Positions 53,686 through 63,269 of a stretch of DNA of 64,000 nt are shown here, one piece after another (within the stretch, counting starts at the first letter, position 1; every line of letters begins with the position of its first letter). Position numbers and translations under genes: made by a program. This DNA comes from Flavobacterium psychrophilum (GTDB lineage Bacteria > Bacteroidota > Bacteroidia > Flavobacteriales > Flavobacteriaceae): the NCBI GenBank assembly GCA_945879625.1, contig CAMCVA010000001.1, positions 62,001 through 126,000 on the forward strand, given 5' to 3'. The notes under the pieces were generated by a model. It saw only the letters and a list, made by a program, of their open reading frames with translations. It was not told the origin of the DNA and searched no databases.

Positions 53686-54612
53686 TTAAGACTCTTTAAT
53701 TTTAATATTGTAATACTCTAAAATATTTTTAAGTTGTTCATCATTACCACCTCCAAATGAATTGTTAGAAAGCAGTTTTTCATTTTGCGTTTTACTGATT
53801 GCAATAAGGTCTTTATTGAATTTTTTTGAGGTAATGACCATGCTATCATTCATATAAGCATGTCCTTTCAACCACAAATCATCGGCCTGAAAACAAATAT
53901 TTTTAAAAATTTCTTTATTTAATATTCTAGGGTCTAACGAATTTGGTGGATATAAAACACCGCCAACACCAGTAGGGACTAAAATATGGCTAGGATTTAA
54001 TGTTTTTTTATAATTATGCAACCACTTTCTGTAAGGTTTTATTTCTCCATTGTTTGTGTAAGTTATTCTATGAGCTCGATTTGCACATATACAATTAACG
54101 CTTTCTTTGTGAAGTTTTATCAAATTCTCCAAAACATTTTCTGGATAATAGCAATCATCATCTAAAGTAATAATATTTGCATTAGGGTATTCCTTAAGTG
54201 TGTAATAATATTTCTTGTGCGATTTTAGATCATCACAATATTTAATAATTAACCCTCTTTCTTGTAATTTAAGTAGATTTTCTGGTAATTTTTTTTCAGG
54301 AAATTGTTCTTCAGCAAGCCACAGAATAATCATGTTAGGTTTATAACTTTGTCTTGAAATTGTTTCTATGCAAATCCAAACGTCATTTATTCTTGCGGGA
54401 AAAGAAGTTAAAGAAACTATGTATTGTTCCTCACTATTATTAGTTGTAATACCCATGCCAGAATTAGCAGCAGAATTTTGCAAATATTTTGGCATATAAA
54501 AATCAAAAAACAATTTTAGACATTTTGCCATGATATAATTAATTCCTTTTCCAGCTTTTCCTAAAAAAGAGAAGTTTGGTAAAAGAAAATATATTTGATA
54601 TAAAATATTCAT
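53686..54612 (-). CDS. Glycosyltransferase with GT-A DDD motif
   Basis: This 308-residue protein has the lead YIVSLTSFPARINDVWICIETI (split over residues 64-85) found in a family of putative capsule glycosyltransferases, and a metal/nucleotide-sugar motif LDDDCYYP (Asp151-153). NNSFGGGNDEQ near the C-terminus may bind acceptor. No signal peptide is present; a hydrophobic N-terminal segment may attach it to the membrane. It starts within the stop codon of the preceding GT4 gene (TAATG). Confidence 0.8.
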   Translation of the reverse strand: MNILYQIYFLLPNFSFLGKAGKGINYIMAKCLKLFFDFYMPKYLQNSAANSGMGITTNNSEEQYIVSLTSFPARINDVWICIETISRQSYKPNMIILWLAEEQFPEKKLPENLLKLQERGLIIKYCDDLKSHKKYYYTLKEYPNANIITLDDDCYYPENVLENLIKLHKESVNCICANRAHRITYTNNGEIKPYRKWLHNYKKTLNPSHILVPTGVGGVLYPPNSLDPRILNKEIFKNICFQADDLWLKGHAYMNDSMVITSKKFNKDLIAISKTQNEKLLSNNSFGGGNDEQLKNILEYYNIKIKES

Positions 54613-55697
54613 TATTTTCTTAAGGTACTGATTAAGAATTTAAGATAGACATCGCCCATTACATCAATATTAAATCTCGCGCAAATATTTAAGGCATTTG
54701 TTCCCAAATATTTGCGTCTATTTTTATCGTTCATTAAAAGTTCTAAAGATGTACTAAAAGCATCTATATCGCCATTCTTTATTGCTATTCCTTCTTCGTT
54801 ATTTTTAAATATTTCTTCATGCGGAAAACCATCAAAAACAAGGCAGGGAAGACCAGAAGCCATAGCCTCACAAAGTGCATTGGGGTACCCTTCAAGTCTA
54901 GAAGGAAGTGTAAAAATTTTAGATTCTGAAAGAAGTTTATCAATATTTTTTACTTTTCCCAAGAAAACAACACTGTCATCTAAATTTTTCTCTGAAACAT
55001 CTTGTTTTAGTTTTTCTAGCATGGGACCTTCACCAGCAAAAACGAGTTTCCAATCTTGTTTATTGAGTATCATAGAAAATGCTTCTATAAGTCGGTCTTG
55101 CCCTTTCTCTATTGAAAGTCTTCCAACTGTTACTATCCAATCATTTTTTGGAATATCATAACGCACTACCTCTTTTATTGCATTAGGTATTACCTTTATA
55201 TTTAACCTACTTTTAAATCTTTTTCTATTATAATTAGCTGCTACTTCAGTTTGTGCTATAAATCCTGATGCACTAGGGTAGAGCATATCTTTACCGATTC
55301 TTGTTAAAATTCCATATTTAAAATCAGGTGTTGTTGTATCTGAAATTACAACGGGTGTTTTACGACCTAAATTAGCCAATAGTACTAAAGGATTAAAAAG
55401 ATCTCCAAATGACATTATTACCTCTGGTTGGTATTTTTTAAACCTACTACGCAAAAAGATAACAAGTCTTAAGTAAAATAGTGTTTTGCCATTACTGCGG
55501 CCAAAAGTAGGTTCTTCAAATTTTATTCCTGAATTAAGTTTATAAAACTTATCTGCATTTTGGCAAGAGATAAAAATAACATTATGACCCTTTTCGTCAA
55601 AATAATTGGCTAAGACTGAAAGTGCTCTTTCAATTCCTCCCATTTTTAACGAAGGTGAAACTATTAAAATTTTTCGTTTTACTTCCACATTAAGCAT
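54612..55697 (-). CDS. Glycosyltransferase family 4 protein
   Basis: This GT-B transferase of about 361 residues has an N-terminal SPSLKMGGIERALSVLANYF (the GG-E loop of GT4), VTVGRLSIEKGQDRLIEAF at the domain junction, and the EX7E motif in LEGYPNALCEAMASGLP. It is probably retaining. The reading frame can start at a GTG at 55718, but the ATG at 55697 overlaps the upstream stop by 8 bases (the usual coupling) and gives MLNVEVKRKILIVSP. Confidence 0.88.
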   Translation of the reverse strand: MLNVEVKRKILIVSPSLKMGGIERALSVLANYFDEKGHNVIFISCQNADKFYKLNSGIKFEEPTFGRSNGKTLFYLRLVIFLRSRFKKYQPEVIMSFGDLFNPLVLLANLGRKTPVVISDTTTPDFKYGILTRIGKDMLYPSASGFIAQTEVAANYNRKRFKSRLNIKVIPNAIKEVVRYDIPKNDWIVTVGRLSIEKGQDRLIEAFSMILNKQDWKLVFAGEGPMLEKLKQDVSEKNLDDSVVFLGKVKNIDKLLSESKIFTLPSRLEGYPNALCEAMASGLPCLVFDGFPHEEIFKNNEEGIAIKNGDIDAFSTSLELLMNDKNRRKYLGTNALNICARFNIDVMGDVYLKFLISTLRK

Positions 55698-56823
55698 TGT
55701 TTTTCGAAATAATAGCACCCAGTTCAGCGGAGTTTATAAACTCAACATCAGGCCATTTTTTAATGATTTTACTTAACAAATCATTTAACATACTTAAATT
55801 TTTTTCTCTGTTTTCTGGTTGTATATATCCAATAAAATTAAGCCTATGCGCTCCTATTATTGCTGGGCGCCCCCACATAAATGCATTGCTTATACTTTTC
55901 ATACACTCTCCTACCCAATCAATTTTATCATTTAATACAGGTTCAAAAAGAGCATTTCTAACAAAATAATATTGTCCAAACTTATTTTTTTGGCTAGTGT
56001 AGTGATACTTTTTAGTATAATGATCTAAATTTAGATTTGGAATGTTTTGAAATTTACTACCCTGCAAATAGCGTACATCCATTTTATATAACTCTTCTTC
56101 TAAATTAGTATCCCAAATATAACACGGAGCAATAAAGGATTTTGAATCGTACCCTAATAATTTTGTAAATAATTTATGACCGTCTTTTAACACCTCAATT
56201 TTATTTTCCCTTTCTATTTCTGTATTATAATCTAGAGCTGCCATGATATTATTACCTTTGGTAAAATTGGCATTCGGGTTAGCAGCAAAAGTGTAATTAT
56301 CAAAAGCAGCCATAAAAATAGAATCTTTTGCCTGAAGTGATTTTATCCATAAATCTACATTTAAATGTTCTCTGCCATGAAATTGAGGATAAAAAACTTT
56401 TTCTCTTATACCTTGTTGCCATAATGAAAAACTATTGGCATGCTCAGGATATCGCGCAAAAGTTTGAGTTATATCTTCATAAAAATATTTTTTAAAATTG
56501 GAAGTTCGTATTTTATCGAAATTTGGATTTGCCACTACACAATTTGCAGTAATTGTAGGCGGATTACCATTCTTATCTTTGTGTGAAAGTAAAACATTAT
56601 AAAGCTCATTAAGATCTGTTTCACTTTCTAGTGCATCATATTTAGAGAAGGGATCTTTTAGTGAAATTATTTTCTTTTCAGTTAAAATTTTTTGTACTTC
56701 TAATGAAGGTATCCGAATACTTCCCCAATCATCGGATTCAATAACAATGATTTTTCTATTGGTTTTGTAACCGACCGAATTTAAAATATTTCTTTTTAAA
56801 GCAAACTGGAATTTTCGAATCAT
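55690..56823 (-). CDS. Polysaccharide deacetylase-like protein (second of pair)
   Basis: This 377-residue protein belongs to the group databases label polysaccharide (de)acetylase. VIESDDWGS (Asp31, Asp32) near the N-terminus and FHGREH (His149, His153) in the middle could form the Asp-His-His metal site of a NodB-like fold. GAHRLNF near residue 330 is also conserved in its neighbour. There is no signal peptide, so it would act on cytoplasmic sugar intermediates. It has the same layout as the next gene upstream, with 2 bases between them. Confidence 0.75.
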   Translation of the reverse strand: MIRKFQFALKRNILNSVGYKTNRKIIVIESDDWGSIRIPSLEVQKILTEKKIISLKDPFSKYDALESETDLNELYNVLLSHKDKNGNPPTITANCVVANPNFDKIRTSNFKKYFYEDITQTFARYPEHANSFSLWQQGIREKVFYPQFHGREHLNVDLWIKSLQAKDSIFMAAFDNYTFAANPNANFTKGNNIMAALDYNTEIERENKIEVLKDGHKLFTKLLGYDSKSFIAPCYIWDTNLEEELYKMDVRYLQGSKFQNIPNLNLDHYTKKYHYTSQKNKFGQYYFVRNALFEPVLNDKIDWVGECMKSISNAFMWGRPAIIGAHRLNFIGYIQPENREKNLSMLNDLLSKIIKKWPDVEFINSAELGAIISKNNA

Positions 56824-56825
56824 TA

Positions 56826-57953
56826 TTATTTTGAAGTGCTTTTTATTAAATCTCCCAATTGATCACTTGACATAAACTCAAGATTAGGATATTTAGCTTG
56901 TAGTTTTTTCACGATTTTAGATAATAATATAAGTGTATTTTCACGATTTTTTGGATCAACACCTCCTGAATAATTTACTCGATGAGAATTAAGTACTAAA
57001 GGCTTGCCCCATCGGAAAGCATATTTAGCATCTTCCATAACACTATCTTCCCAGTTGAAATGCCAATCTCTACTTGGTTCAAAAGTACCATTCCTTCTCC
57101 AGTATAATTGATTAAGTTTATTAGTATGTCCCCAATAACGATTTTTAGCTATCACACCACCTTTTCCATCTGGTTCAAGTTGTCGACCTACTTGAAAATA
57201 TTCGACCCCATTTTTATGTAATACATTGTCTAAATTGTCGTTTTTTATTCCGCAAGGTGCTACAAATGATTTAGATACAAAACCAAATATTGTATTAAAG
57301 TGTTCTATTCCTTCTTCTATAATTTTTTTGAAAGATTGTTCTTCCTGAGGCGATTCAAAATTAAATGCCCCAGTATAATTTAGAAATCTTTGTGAACCAT
57401 TAACATTATTAAGTCCTAAAAGAACTTCATTATCAAAGGCCATAATTTCATTTTTATCACCTAATTTTAGCACTTTCATCCATTCTGTTGGATTTATATG
57501 CTCTCTTCCATGGAACTGAGGAAATAATAAATGGTTTTTAATTCCTTCTTGCCATATTGAAAACGCATTGTGCTGCTCATAACGTTTATAGGTTTCTGTA
57601 AATAATTCATATTCATATTTAGTGAAACCATTTGCTTTTATTTTTTGAAAATCAGGGTTTGCAACTATTGTATTGGCAGTTATACAAAGATGATTACCAT
57701 TGATGTCTTTAAAGCTACTTAACACTTCAAATAAGTCTGTTAAGTCCTTTTCATTTTCCAAACAATCATATTTCGAAAAATAATTGTCATCGACAGCAAC
57801 TCCTGAAGTTAGTAATTTATCATATATTAATTTTGAAGGCATTTTTATCGCGCCCCAATCGTCAGATTCAATTACCAATATTTTTTTTTTTGTAGACCAT
57901 CCACGTAAATTAACATAATTTCTACGCAAACTTTTTTTTATTTTTAAAATCAT
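56826..57953 (-). CDS. Polysaccharide deacetylase-like protein (first of pair)
   Basis: This 375-residue paralogue of the adjacent gene has VIESDDWGAIKMPS (Asp31, Asp32), FHGREH (His148, His152) and NSHRVNYSGG in the same places. By eye nearly half of aligned residues agree, pointing to old duplication with specialisation, perhaps for two different acyl-amino positions. It follows the Wzy-like gene by 17 bases. Confidence 0.75.
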   Translation of the reverse strand: MILKIKKSLRRNYVNLRGWSTKKKILVIESDDWGAIKMPSKLIYDKLLTSGVAVDDNYFSKYDCLENEKDLTDLFEVLSSFKDINGNHLCITANTIVANPDFQKIKANGFTKYEYELFTETYKRYEQHNAFSIWQEGIKNHLLFPQFHGREHINPTEWMKVLKLGDKNEIMAFDNEVLLGLNNVNGSQRFLNYTGAFNFESPQEEQSFKKIIEEGIEHFNTIFGFVSKSFVAPCGIKNDNLDNVLHKNGVEYFQVGRQLEPDGKGGVIAKNRYWGHTNKLNQLYWRRNGTFEPSRDWHFNWEDSVMEDAKYAFRWGKPLVLNSHRVNYSGGVDPKNRENTLILLSKIVKKLQAKYPNLEFMSSDQLGDLIKSTSK

Positions 57954-57970
57954 TTTTTTGTATTTTAAGG

Positions 57971-59212
57971 TTATTTAAAAAATTCAATTAAAGCTACATC
58001 TCCATCATTAAATATTGCTGATATTGGGCCTCCAAGGATGGTAAAAAGTCCTGTAAACTCTAATCCAATCCTTAATTTGATAAAAAAGTAGAAGAGAATA
58101 AATGGAGTACAAATAATGATAATAATTTTTTCGTTTTTATTTACTACTCCATTGAAAAAAGAGCAAAAAAGGGCAAAAGCAAAGAGATAGCCCATAAATT
58201 GAAAACGGTTCATACTAGGTATTACACTTAATATGTTAAAAATAGCAATGAATAATAATGTAAATGCTAATAGATTTTCTAAACTTATATTTCCTTTAAT
58301 TTTTTTTCGATTTAAATATATAAATGATAATAATATGCCAACAGACCATTTCAAAGATGATTGATAAAATTTACCATTAAAATTTTTGTTTTCTGTCATT
58401 TCATCTTTCTGTTCTTTATATTCTTCGTTTATATAATCTTCTGTTTTTTCTGAATAAATTTCCGGAAGTAATCCAAACTGATTTTTAAATACTTCCAAAT
58501 TAATTTCTGAAATAGTAAAAGAAATTATAAAAAAAATAAAAAAAAGTTTAGTGATATTCCCTAAAATTTGGTGGAGGAGAAATACACCAATTGCAATAGT
58601 AAAAGAAAAGTGCATAAATGGTGAAATAAAAACAAATAACAATCCTGATTTTTTTTTATTAATTACATAGTTAAATATTCCATAAAAAAAAATTTGTGCT
58701 GCTAATGTAAATCTCATAACATTTATATCCCAAACTGCAAATAAAAATGAAAATACAAGAATCATTAGTATCGCAATCTTAGATAGTTTTAATTTATTCA
58801 GACTAAGCACATACCAAATATTTCTTGATAGAAAGTACCCGTAAATTAAACCAATAATTAAAAGTACATAACTGAAATTTGATGTTGTTTTAGAAAGAAA
58901 GTAAAAAATGGATTGTTGTAGAAAGTCTGTTTCTCCTTTTGCAATTAACTTGCCTAAGTAACCAAAAAAATTGAGTTGAGAGTTTAAAAGTTCATCGAAA
59001 GAACTTTTATATCTGTTAATATCTGAACTTTTATTTCCAATTACAAAAGTAAATCCATAAAATGAACTAAAAAACCAAACTATATTTTTGGGCCAATTCT
59101 CTTTATATTTAAAAAAAGATAAAAATAATGCAAAAATAGGTGATAATAAGAAAACTAGGTATGCAATTCTTAAATTGTTTAATTGAATATTATTGAGACT
59201 ATTTTTACCCAT
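57971..59212 (-). CDS. wzy: Wzy-like polysaccharide polymerase (EpsG type)
   Basis: This very hydrophobic 413-residue protein has about 10-12 helices. A large loop contains charged residues (SEKTEDYINEEYKEQKDEM, about 255-275), typical of Wzy/EpsG polymerases, which join repeat units in the periplasm. A short SVIPSMNRFQFMGYLF segment matches the R-F region of EpsG proteins. The sequence is otherwise not conserved, as is normal for polymerases. The ATG chosen overlaps the previous stop by 8 bases. A TTG two codons upstream is also possible. Confidence 0.8.
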   Translation of the reverse strand: MGKNSLNNIQLNNLRIAYLVFLLSPIFALFLSFFKYKENWPKNIVWFFSSFYGFTFVIGNKSSDINRYKSSFDELLNSQLNFFGYLGKLIAKGETDFLQQSIFYFLSKTTSNFSYVLLIIGLIYGYFLSRNIWYVLSLNKLKLSKIAILMILVFSFLFAVWDINVMRFTLAAQIFFYGIFNYVINKKKSGLLFVFISPFMHFSFTIAIGVFLLHQILGNITKLFFIFFIISFTISEINLEVFKNQFGLLPEIYSEKTEDYINEEYKEQKDEMTENKNFNGKFYQSSLKWSVGILLSFIYLNRKKIKGNISLENLLAFTLLFIAIFNILSVIPSMNRFQFMGYLFAFALFCSFFNGVVNKNEKIIIIICTPFILFYFFIKLRIGLEFTGLFTILGGPISAIFNDGDVALIEFFK

Positions 59213-60257
59213 TTTCAATTAAATATAGTTCATTTTTAATTTCCTCAAAATTTTGCAGAACCTTAATGTGATTTGTTGGATTAAATCGTTCAATTTCTTT
59301 TTTTAATTCTCCAGATTTTGCAACGATTGGGTATGTCCAAATATATTTACAATTAGTATTTTGATAAAGCATGCTATTTGAATATGAAGAAATTATTACT
59401 GCATTCTTCAAGGAAGCAATTAACAACTCCACTGGAAATATTTCAGTAATTAGAAAAATAGAATCGTCTAAATAAGTTAAATTTTCTAACTTTTGGTTCG
59501 GATGTTTTTTAAAAAGTATTTTATAATCAGGCAATATTTCTGATATTGTTTTCAAAAGGATTGATTCATACTTAGGTAAATAGTGTCTATCATTTATCAC
59601 CAAAACTACTTTTGATAATTCAGGATAATTTGAAAAATCAACTAGAAAAGTTTTTTTTAAACTCTCGATTTTTTCATCAGACAAAGTATAATCTACCTCT
59701 ATTATTTTTTTATTGGACAAATTTGGCAAGGTCTTACTATAAGCATATATGAAATCATAATACCCGTTTTTACCAAAATCCCAACTAGTAAACCAAAACT
59801 TCAAAAACTTAAGCCCATGAAGTTTAAAAAATTTATAACTATTTAAAGAATTAATTATTCTTGACCTATAATTTTTAGATTTAAATTTCACATATGCTCC
59901 CATTCCATCAGGAGCCAAGAATGTTGTGGTATTTTTGTTTTTAAAATAATATGTTAAGTAAACAAAAATTGGATCGTGGTTCAAAAATGAAACAAAATGA
60001 TAAAATTGATTACCTTCAATGAATTGTTTCAAATTTATTACATCATGAAAAACTGTGTCAGAGTGATGAAAATATTCCACTTTATGATATATATATCTAC
60101 TATCTAAATTAACATTACTAAGTCGAGATTGTGAGTTTGGATTTAAAACAATAATAAAATTAATTTCGTATTCTTTTCCCGCATAATATCTGTCAACAAG
60201 ACTTAATGCAACCATATAGTGAAATTCAGTTGCAATTTGAATTAATACTTTCTTCAT
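59205..60257 (-). CDS. Putative sialyltransferase (DG and HP motif type)
   Basis: This 350-residue cytoplasmic GT-B-like protein was not recognised by overall similarity. Two motifs used by bacterial sialyltransferase families are present in the right order: PDG at 116-118 (APDGMG) and HP at 252-253 (KKHPNQK). ITEIFPVELLIASL (about 269-283) and SSYSNS (290-295) follow and resemble their C-terminal nucleotide site. It overlaps neuA by 4 bases (ATGA), so the enzyme using CMP-sialic acid is predicted to be made beside the enzyme forming it. The acceptor is unknown. It could also be a polysialyltransferase-like enzyme. Confidence 0.68.
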   Translation of the reverse strand: MKKVLIQIATEFHYMVALSLVDRYYAGKEYEINFIIVLNPNSQSRLSNVNLDSRYIYHKVEYFHHSDTVFHDVINLKQFIEGNQFYHFVSFLNHDPIFVYLTYYFKNKNTTTFLAPDGMGAYVKFKSKNYRSRIINSLNSYKFFKLHGLKFLKFWFTSWDFGKNGYYDFIYAYSKTLPNLSNKKIIEVDYTLSDEKIESLKKTFLVDFSNYPELSKVVLVINDRHYLPKYESILLKTISEILPDYKILFKKHPNQKLENLTYLDDSIFLITEIFPVELLIASLKNAVIISSYSNSMLYQNTNCKYIWTYPIVAKSGELKKEIERFNPTNHIKVLQNFEEIKNELYLIENG

Positions 60258-60940
60258 TTATAATTTCTTTGGTTGTACATCATTATTGCCTCAGCCATTT
60301 GCCAATCTTCTATGTCATCTATATCAATACTTTCCAGTTTTCCCATTTCGTAGGGCAGTATCTTCCCTCCAAAAATATATTCTCCCACCTTATTTATACG
60401 AGTAATATAAATAACGGCACCATTTCTTGCCCAATAGGTAGGTTTTTCTTGTCTTCTTAGGACTAAGTTCTCACTATCTATAGGCTTTATATATTTCCCA
60501 TCAAGTAACATAATTGATGAATCTGTATACTTATGCGGAATTTTAATCACACTTACTAAAGAATCTGCTTCAAGATCTTGAGCAAAAAGTTCTATGGTTT
60601 CGTTGATATGTTTTACAGTTCGTAAAGGCGAGGTAACTTGCAATGTCATCACTGCATCAAAATTACCCGGAAGAGCTTCAACTGCATGAACCATTACTGG
60701 AAGCGTAGCAGCTAAATCACCTGAAAGCGCAGCTGGTCTTTGAACAACTTTAACATTATATTGTCTTGCAATTTCTAATATATCCTCATCATCGGAAGAA
60801 ACAACTACATCATAAAGATTAGAACGTAAGGCTGCTTCTATAGTATAAGCGATGAGAGGCTTGCCAAGCATTATTTTTTTATTTTTGCCCGGTAATCCCT
60901 TACTTCCTCCTCTAGCAGGTATAAAACCTAGTATTTTCAT
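60254..60940 (-). CDS. neuA: CMP-N-acetylneuraminate (acylneuraminate) cytidylyltransferase
   Basis: This enzyme activates a sialic acid with CTP to give CMP-sialic acid. The 228 residues start MKILGFIPARGGSKGLPGKN, the nucleotide-binding signature. VVSSDDEDI, LQVTSPLR and a C-terminal ESIDIDDIEDW metal-binding motif follow. It follows neuC by 8 bases and overlaps the putative sialyltransferase gene. A related nonulosonic acid (legionaminic) cannot be excluded from this gene alone. Confidence 0.93.
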   Translation of the reverse strand: MKILGFIPARGGSKGLPGKNKKIMLGKPLIAYTIEAALRSNLYDVVVSSDDEDILEIARQYNVKVVQRPAALSGDLAATLPVMVHAVEALPGNFDAVMTLQVTSPLRTVKHINETIELFAQDLEADSLVSVIKIPHKYTDSSIMLLDGKYIKPIDSENLVLRRQEKPTYWARNGAVIYITRINKVGEYIFGGKILPYEMGKLESIDIDDIEDWQMAEAIMMYNQRNYK

Positions 60941-60948
60941 AACCTAAA

Positions 60949-62118
60949 TTAATATGTTATTGTTTTTTGAATACTTGGATTTGATGAAACTAATATATCT
61001 GCTATTTGCGTTCCGGCATGTCCGTCACCATAAATACCAGCATTTTCATATTTTCCATGAGCAATTTGAGTACGTATCGCTTCTTTAATCTCTTCTCGAT
61101 CATAGCCAACATTAATTACGTTTGGTCCCATTTCTCTTTTGTTTTGACGTGTACCAATATTAACAACAGGTGTTCCTACAGTTGCGCCTTCTCTAACACC
61201 TGAACTACTATTTCCTACAAGACAAGCACAAGTATTCATCAAGTGAATATAAATTTGAGTTGGTAAGTTTTTAAATAATTTCAACCATGTGCCGCTATCT
61301 TTATTATAAACTTCTCTGTATACTCGTATACCAGTTGAAATATCATCACTACCAGCATCAATATTAGGCCATAACATTATAGTAGGCATTTGTAAGGCAT
61401 CAAGCGCATACAAAGTTTCTTCAATTTGAGCTCTATTACTTCCAAATTCAGTTGTAACAGGATGTTGTGATACTAAAAGGAATGGTCTAGTAAGATCTAA
61501 ATAAGAAGGCCCTACCCCAGTAAAGTTTTCAAAAAGATTACTTAGTATTTTATGTGAATCATTTTTAAGTTCATTCAATACCAAATCCATACGTGGACAA
61601 CCTACATTATGAACATGTTCTGGACTTTCACCTAATTTTAATATTCTTTCTTTTGCATCTTCACTAGCTGCAAAATGAATGTGTGCAAATTTAGTAATGG
61701 CATGACGGATACTTTCATCGATGGTTCCTGTTACTTCTCCGCCCATGGTGTGGGCAATTCGGATATTCATATAAGCTGCAGCAATTGTAACAGACATCAT
61801 TTCAAATCGGTCACCTACTACTATTAAATAATCTGGTTTTAGGTTATTAAAAATCATTGAACACTCAATTAAACCTAGACCTGTAGATTTTGCCATAGTT
61901 ACAGGGTTTTCTCCTTCAACAATATTATAGAAATTAAAGTTGGGCGTAAATCCATCTTTAATAATTAAATCTTCTACTTTCCCAAACCGATCCAAAACGG
62001 CTGAAGCTCCAATGATCAATTGCAATTCAAGTTGTGGATGATTTTTAACAGCCATCATGACTGATTTTATACTACTATAGTTGGCTCTACTACCAACAAA
62101 AACACAAATTTTTTTCAT
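60949..62118 (-). CDS. neuC: UDP-N-acetylglucosamine 2-epimerase (hydrolysing)
   Basis: The enzyme converts UDP-GlcNAc to ManNAc and UDP, supplying the precursor of sialic acid. The 389 residues open with ICVFVGSRANYSSIK (the GSRA-Y motif of the NeuC type), then VVGDRFEM, HTMGGEVTGTIDESIRHA and the nucleotide-binding CLVGNSSSGVREG. The hydrolysing type (rather than WecB) is supported by its place between neuB and neuA. No other amino-sugar pathway genes are adjacent, which favours N-acetylneuraminic acid. Confidence 0.93.
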   Translation of the reverse strand: MKKICVFVGSRANYSSIKSVMMAVKNHPQLELQLIIGASAVLDRFGKVEDLIIKDGFTPNFNFYNIVEGENPVTMAKSTGLGLIECSMIFNNLKPDYLIVVGDRFEMMSVTIAAAYMNIRIAHTMGGEVTGTIDESIRHAITKFAHIHFAASEDAKERILKLGESPEHVHNVGCPRMDLVLNELKNDSHKILSNLFENFTGVGPSYLDLTRPFLLVSQHPVTTEFGSNRAQIEETLYALDALQMPTIMLWPNIDAGSDDISTGIRVYREVYNKDSGTWLKLFKNLPTQIYIHLMNTCACLVGNSSSGVREGATVGTPVVNIGTRQNKREMGPNVINVGYDREEIKEAIRTQIAHGKYENAGIYGDGHAGTQIADILVSSNPSIQKTITY

Positions 62119-62136
62119 TTTTATATTTCTTATAGA

Positions 62137-63135
62137 TTATTGAAGCTGGCTGTATTCGATCTTTACGTTAGCCTGTATTGTACTTTTAACTATTCTTCCA
62201 ATTATATTTTTAAATTCTTTTGCTGGTATTCCATCACCTGGCTTTTTATATGCAATGTCTTCTGATGAAATAATATGACCTGCAGATAATATTTTTGTAG
62301 ATACTATAGATTTTTCAAAAACAAATTTCATATTACCAAGGTCTTTTACCTTTTCATCTTTATCAATTTTAAAATTCATGGCAAGCTCAGCTGCACGAAT
62401 ATTATCGACCATGTGTTTAAACTCTTCTGGCTCAGTTGAGTTTTTTGCATCACTTCCATACATTAATTTTGAAAGTGTAAAATGTTTTTCTACTATAGTG
62501 GCGCCAAACACTACTGCTGTTAGAGGAACACCTATTCCTAATGTATGATCCGAAAAACCAACTTTACATTTGTAACGCTCTTTAATTTCTAGCATCACAT
62601 TTAAGCCTGCATTTTCTGGCTTACAAGGATATTCTGAAGTACATTGTAAAATGGTAAGTTTATCTTTATCTTTAAAAACAGCAACCGCGCTGTCCAATTC
62701 CTCCCAAGAACTCATTCCGCTAGAAAGTATTACTTTTTTACCTGTTTTATCAATAAGTTCTAAAAGCGGAATATTACTAACTTCACCAGAAGGTATTTTA
62801 AACGTTGATACACCGAGATCCATTAATAAATCAACAGCCTCTGAAGAAAAAGGTGATGAAAAAAAATCTACATCACACTCTTGTTCAGCATAATCTTTTA
62901 AAATTTTATATTGTTCAAGATTAAATGCTGTTCGTTCAAAATACTCTTTTCTTGATTCGTCTTTAAAATAAGCAGGATTAGGAGCACTTGATAAACTTTC
63001 TGCCTCAAAAATATGAGTTTGAAACTTGACAGCATCTGCACCACAATCAGCAGCAGCTTTAATGAATTGTTTAGCTAAGCCCACTGAGCCCTCGTGTGTA
63101 TTACCTATTTCTGCTATGATATATGTTTTTTCCAT
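62137..63135 (-). CDS. neuB: N-acetylneuraminate synthase
   Basis: The enzyme condenses ManNAc with phosphoenolpyruvate to form N-acetylneuraminic acid. The 332 residues contain the TIM barrel with IAEIGNTHEGS (6-16), AVKFQTH, FKIPSGEVSN, LQCTSEYP and VEKHFTL. A C-terminal SAF (antifreeze-like) domain (about 272-332, KILSAGHIISSEDIAYKKPGDG split) closes the active site. It is the first biosynthetic gene of the operon after the regulator. No promoter is seen in the 155-base AT-rich gap before it. Confidence 0.94.
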   Translation of the reverse strand: MEKTYIIAEIGNTHEGSVGLAKQFIKAAADCGADAVKFQTHIFEAESLSSAPNPAYFKDESRKEYFERTAFNLEQYKILKDYAEQECDVDFFSSPFSSEAVDLLMDLGVSTFKIPSGEVSNIPLLELIDKTGKKVILSSGMSSWEELDSAVAVFKDKDKLTILQCTSEYPCKPENAGLNVMLEIKERYKCKVGFSDHTLGIGVPLTAVVFGATIVEKHFTLSKLMYGSDAKNSTEPEEFKHMVDNIRAAELAMNFKIDKDEKVKDLGNMKFVFEKSIVSTKILSAGHIISSEDIAYKKPGDGIPAKEFKNIIGRIVKSTIQANVKIEYSQLQ

Positions 63136-63269
63136 AAAATTTATATTTTTGAATGTTTTAATTTATCATTCTAATTTTTGATGTTATAAAAAATATTTGT
63201 AATTTTTTTGTTTTTTTAAAGCTTCGCCCCGTCAGTCACATTTAGCAACCAACAAGGGAGTTGTTCGAT

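Noticed and set aside
59205..63135. Legionaminic or pseudaminic acid pathway
   Set aside because: No dehydratase, aminotransferase or N-acetyltransferase of those routes is next to neuBCA; Neu5Ac is the simpler reading, though a related acid made with genes elsewhere stays possible.
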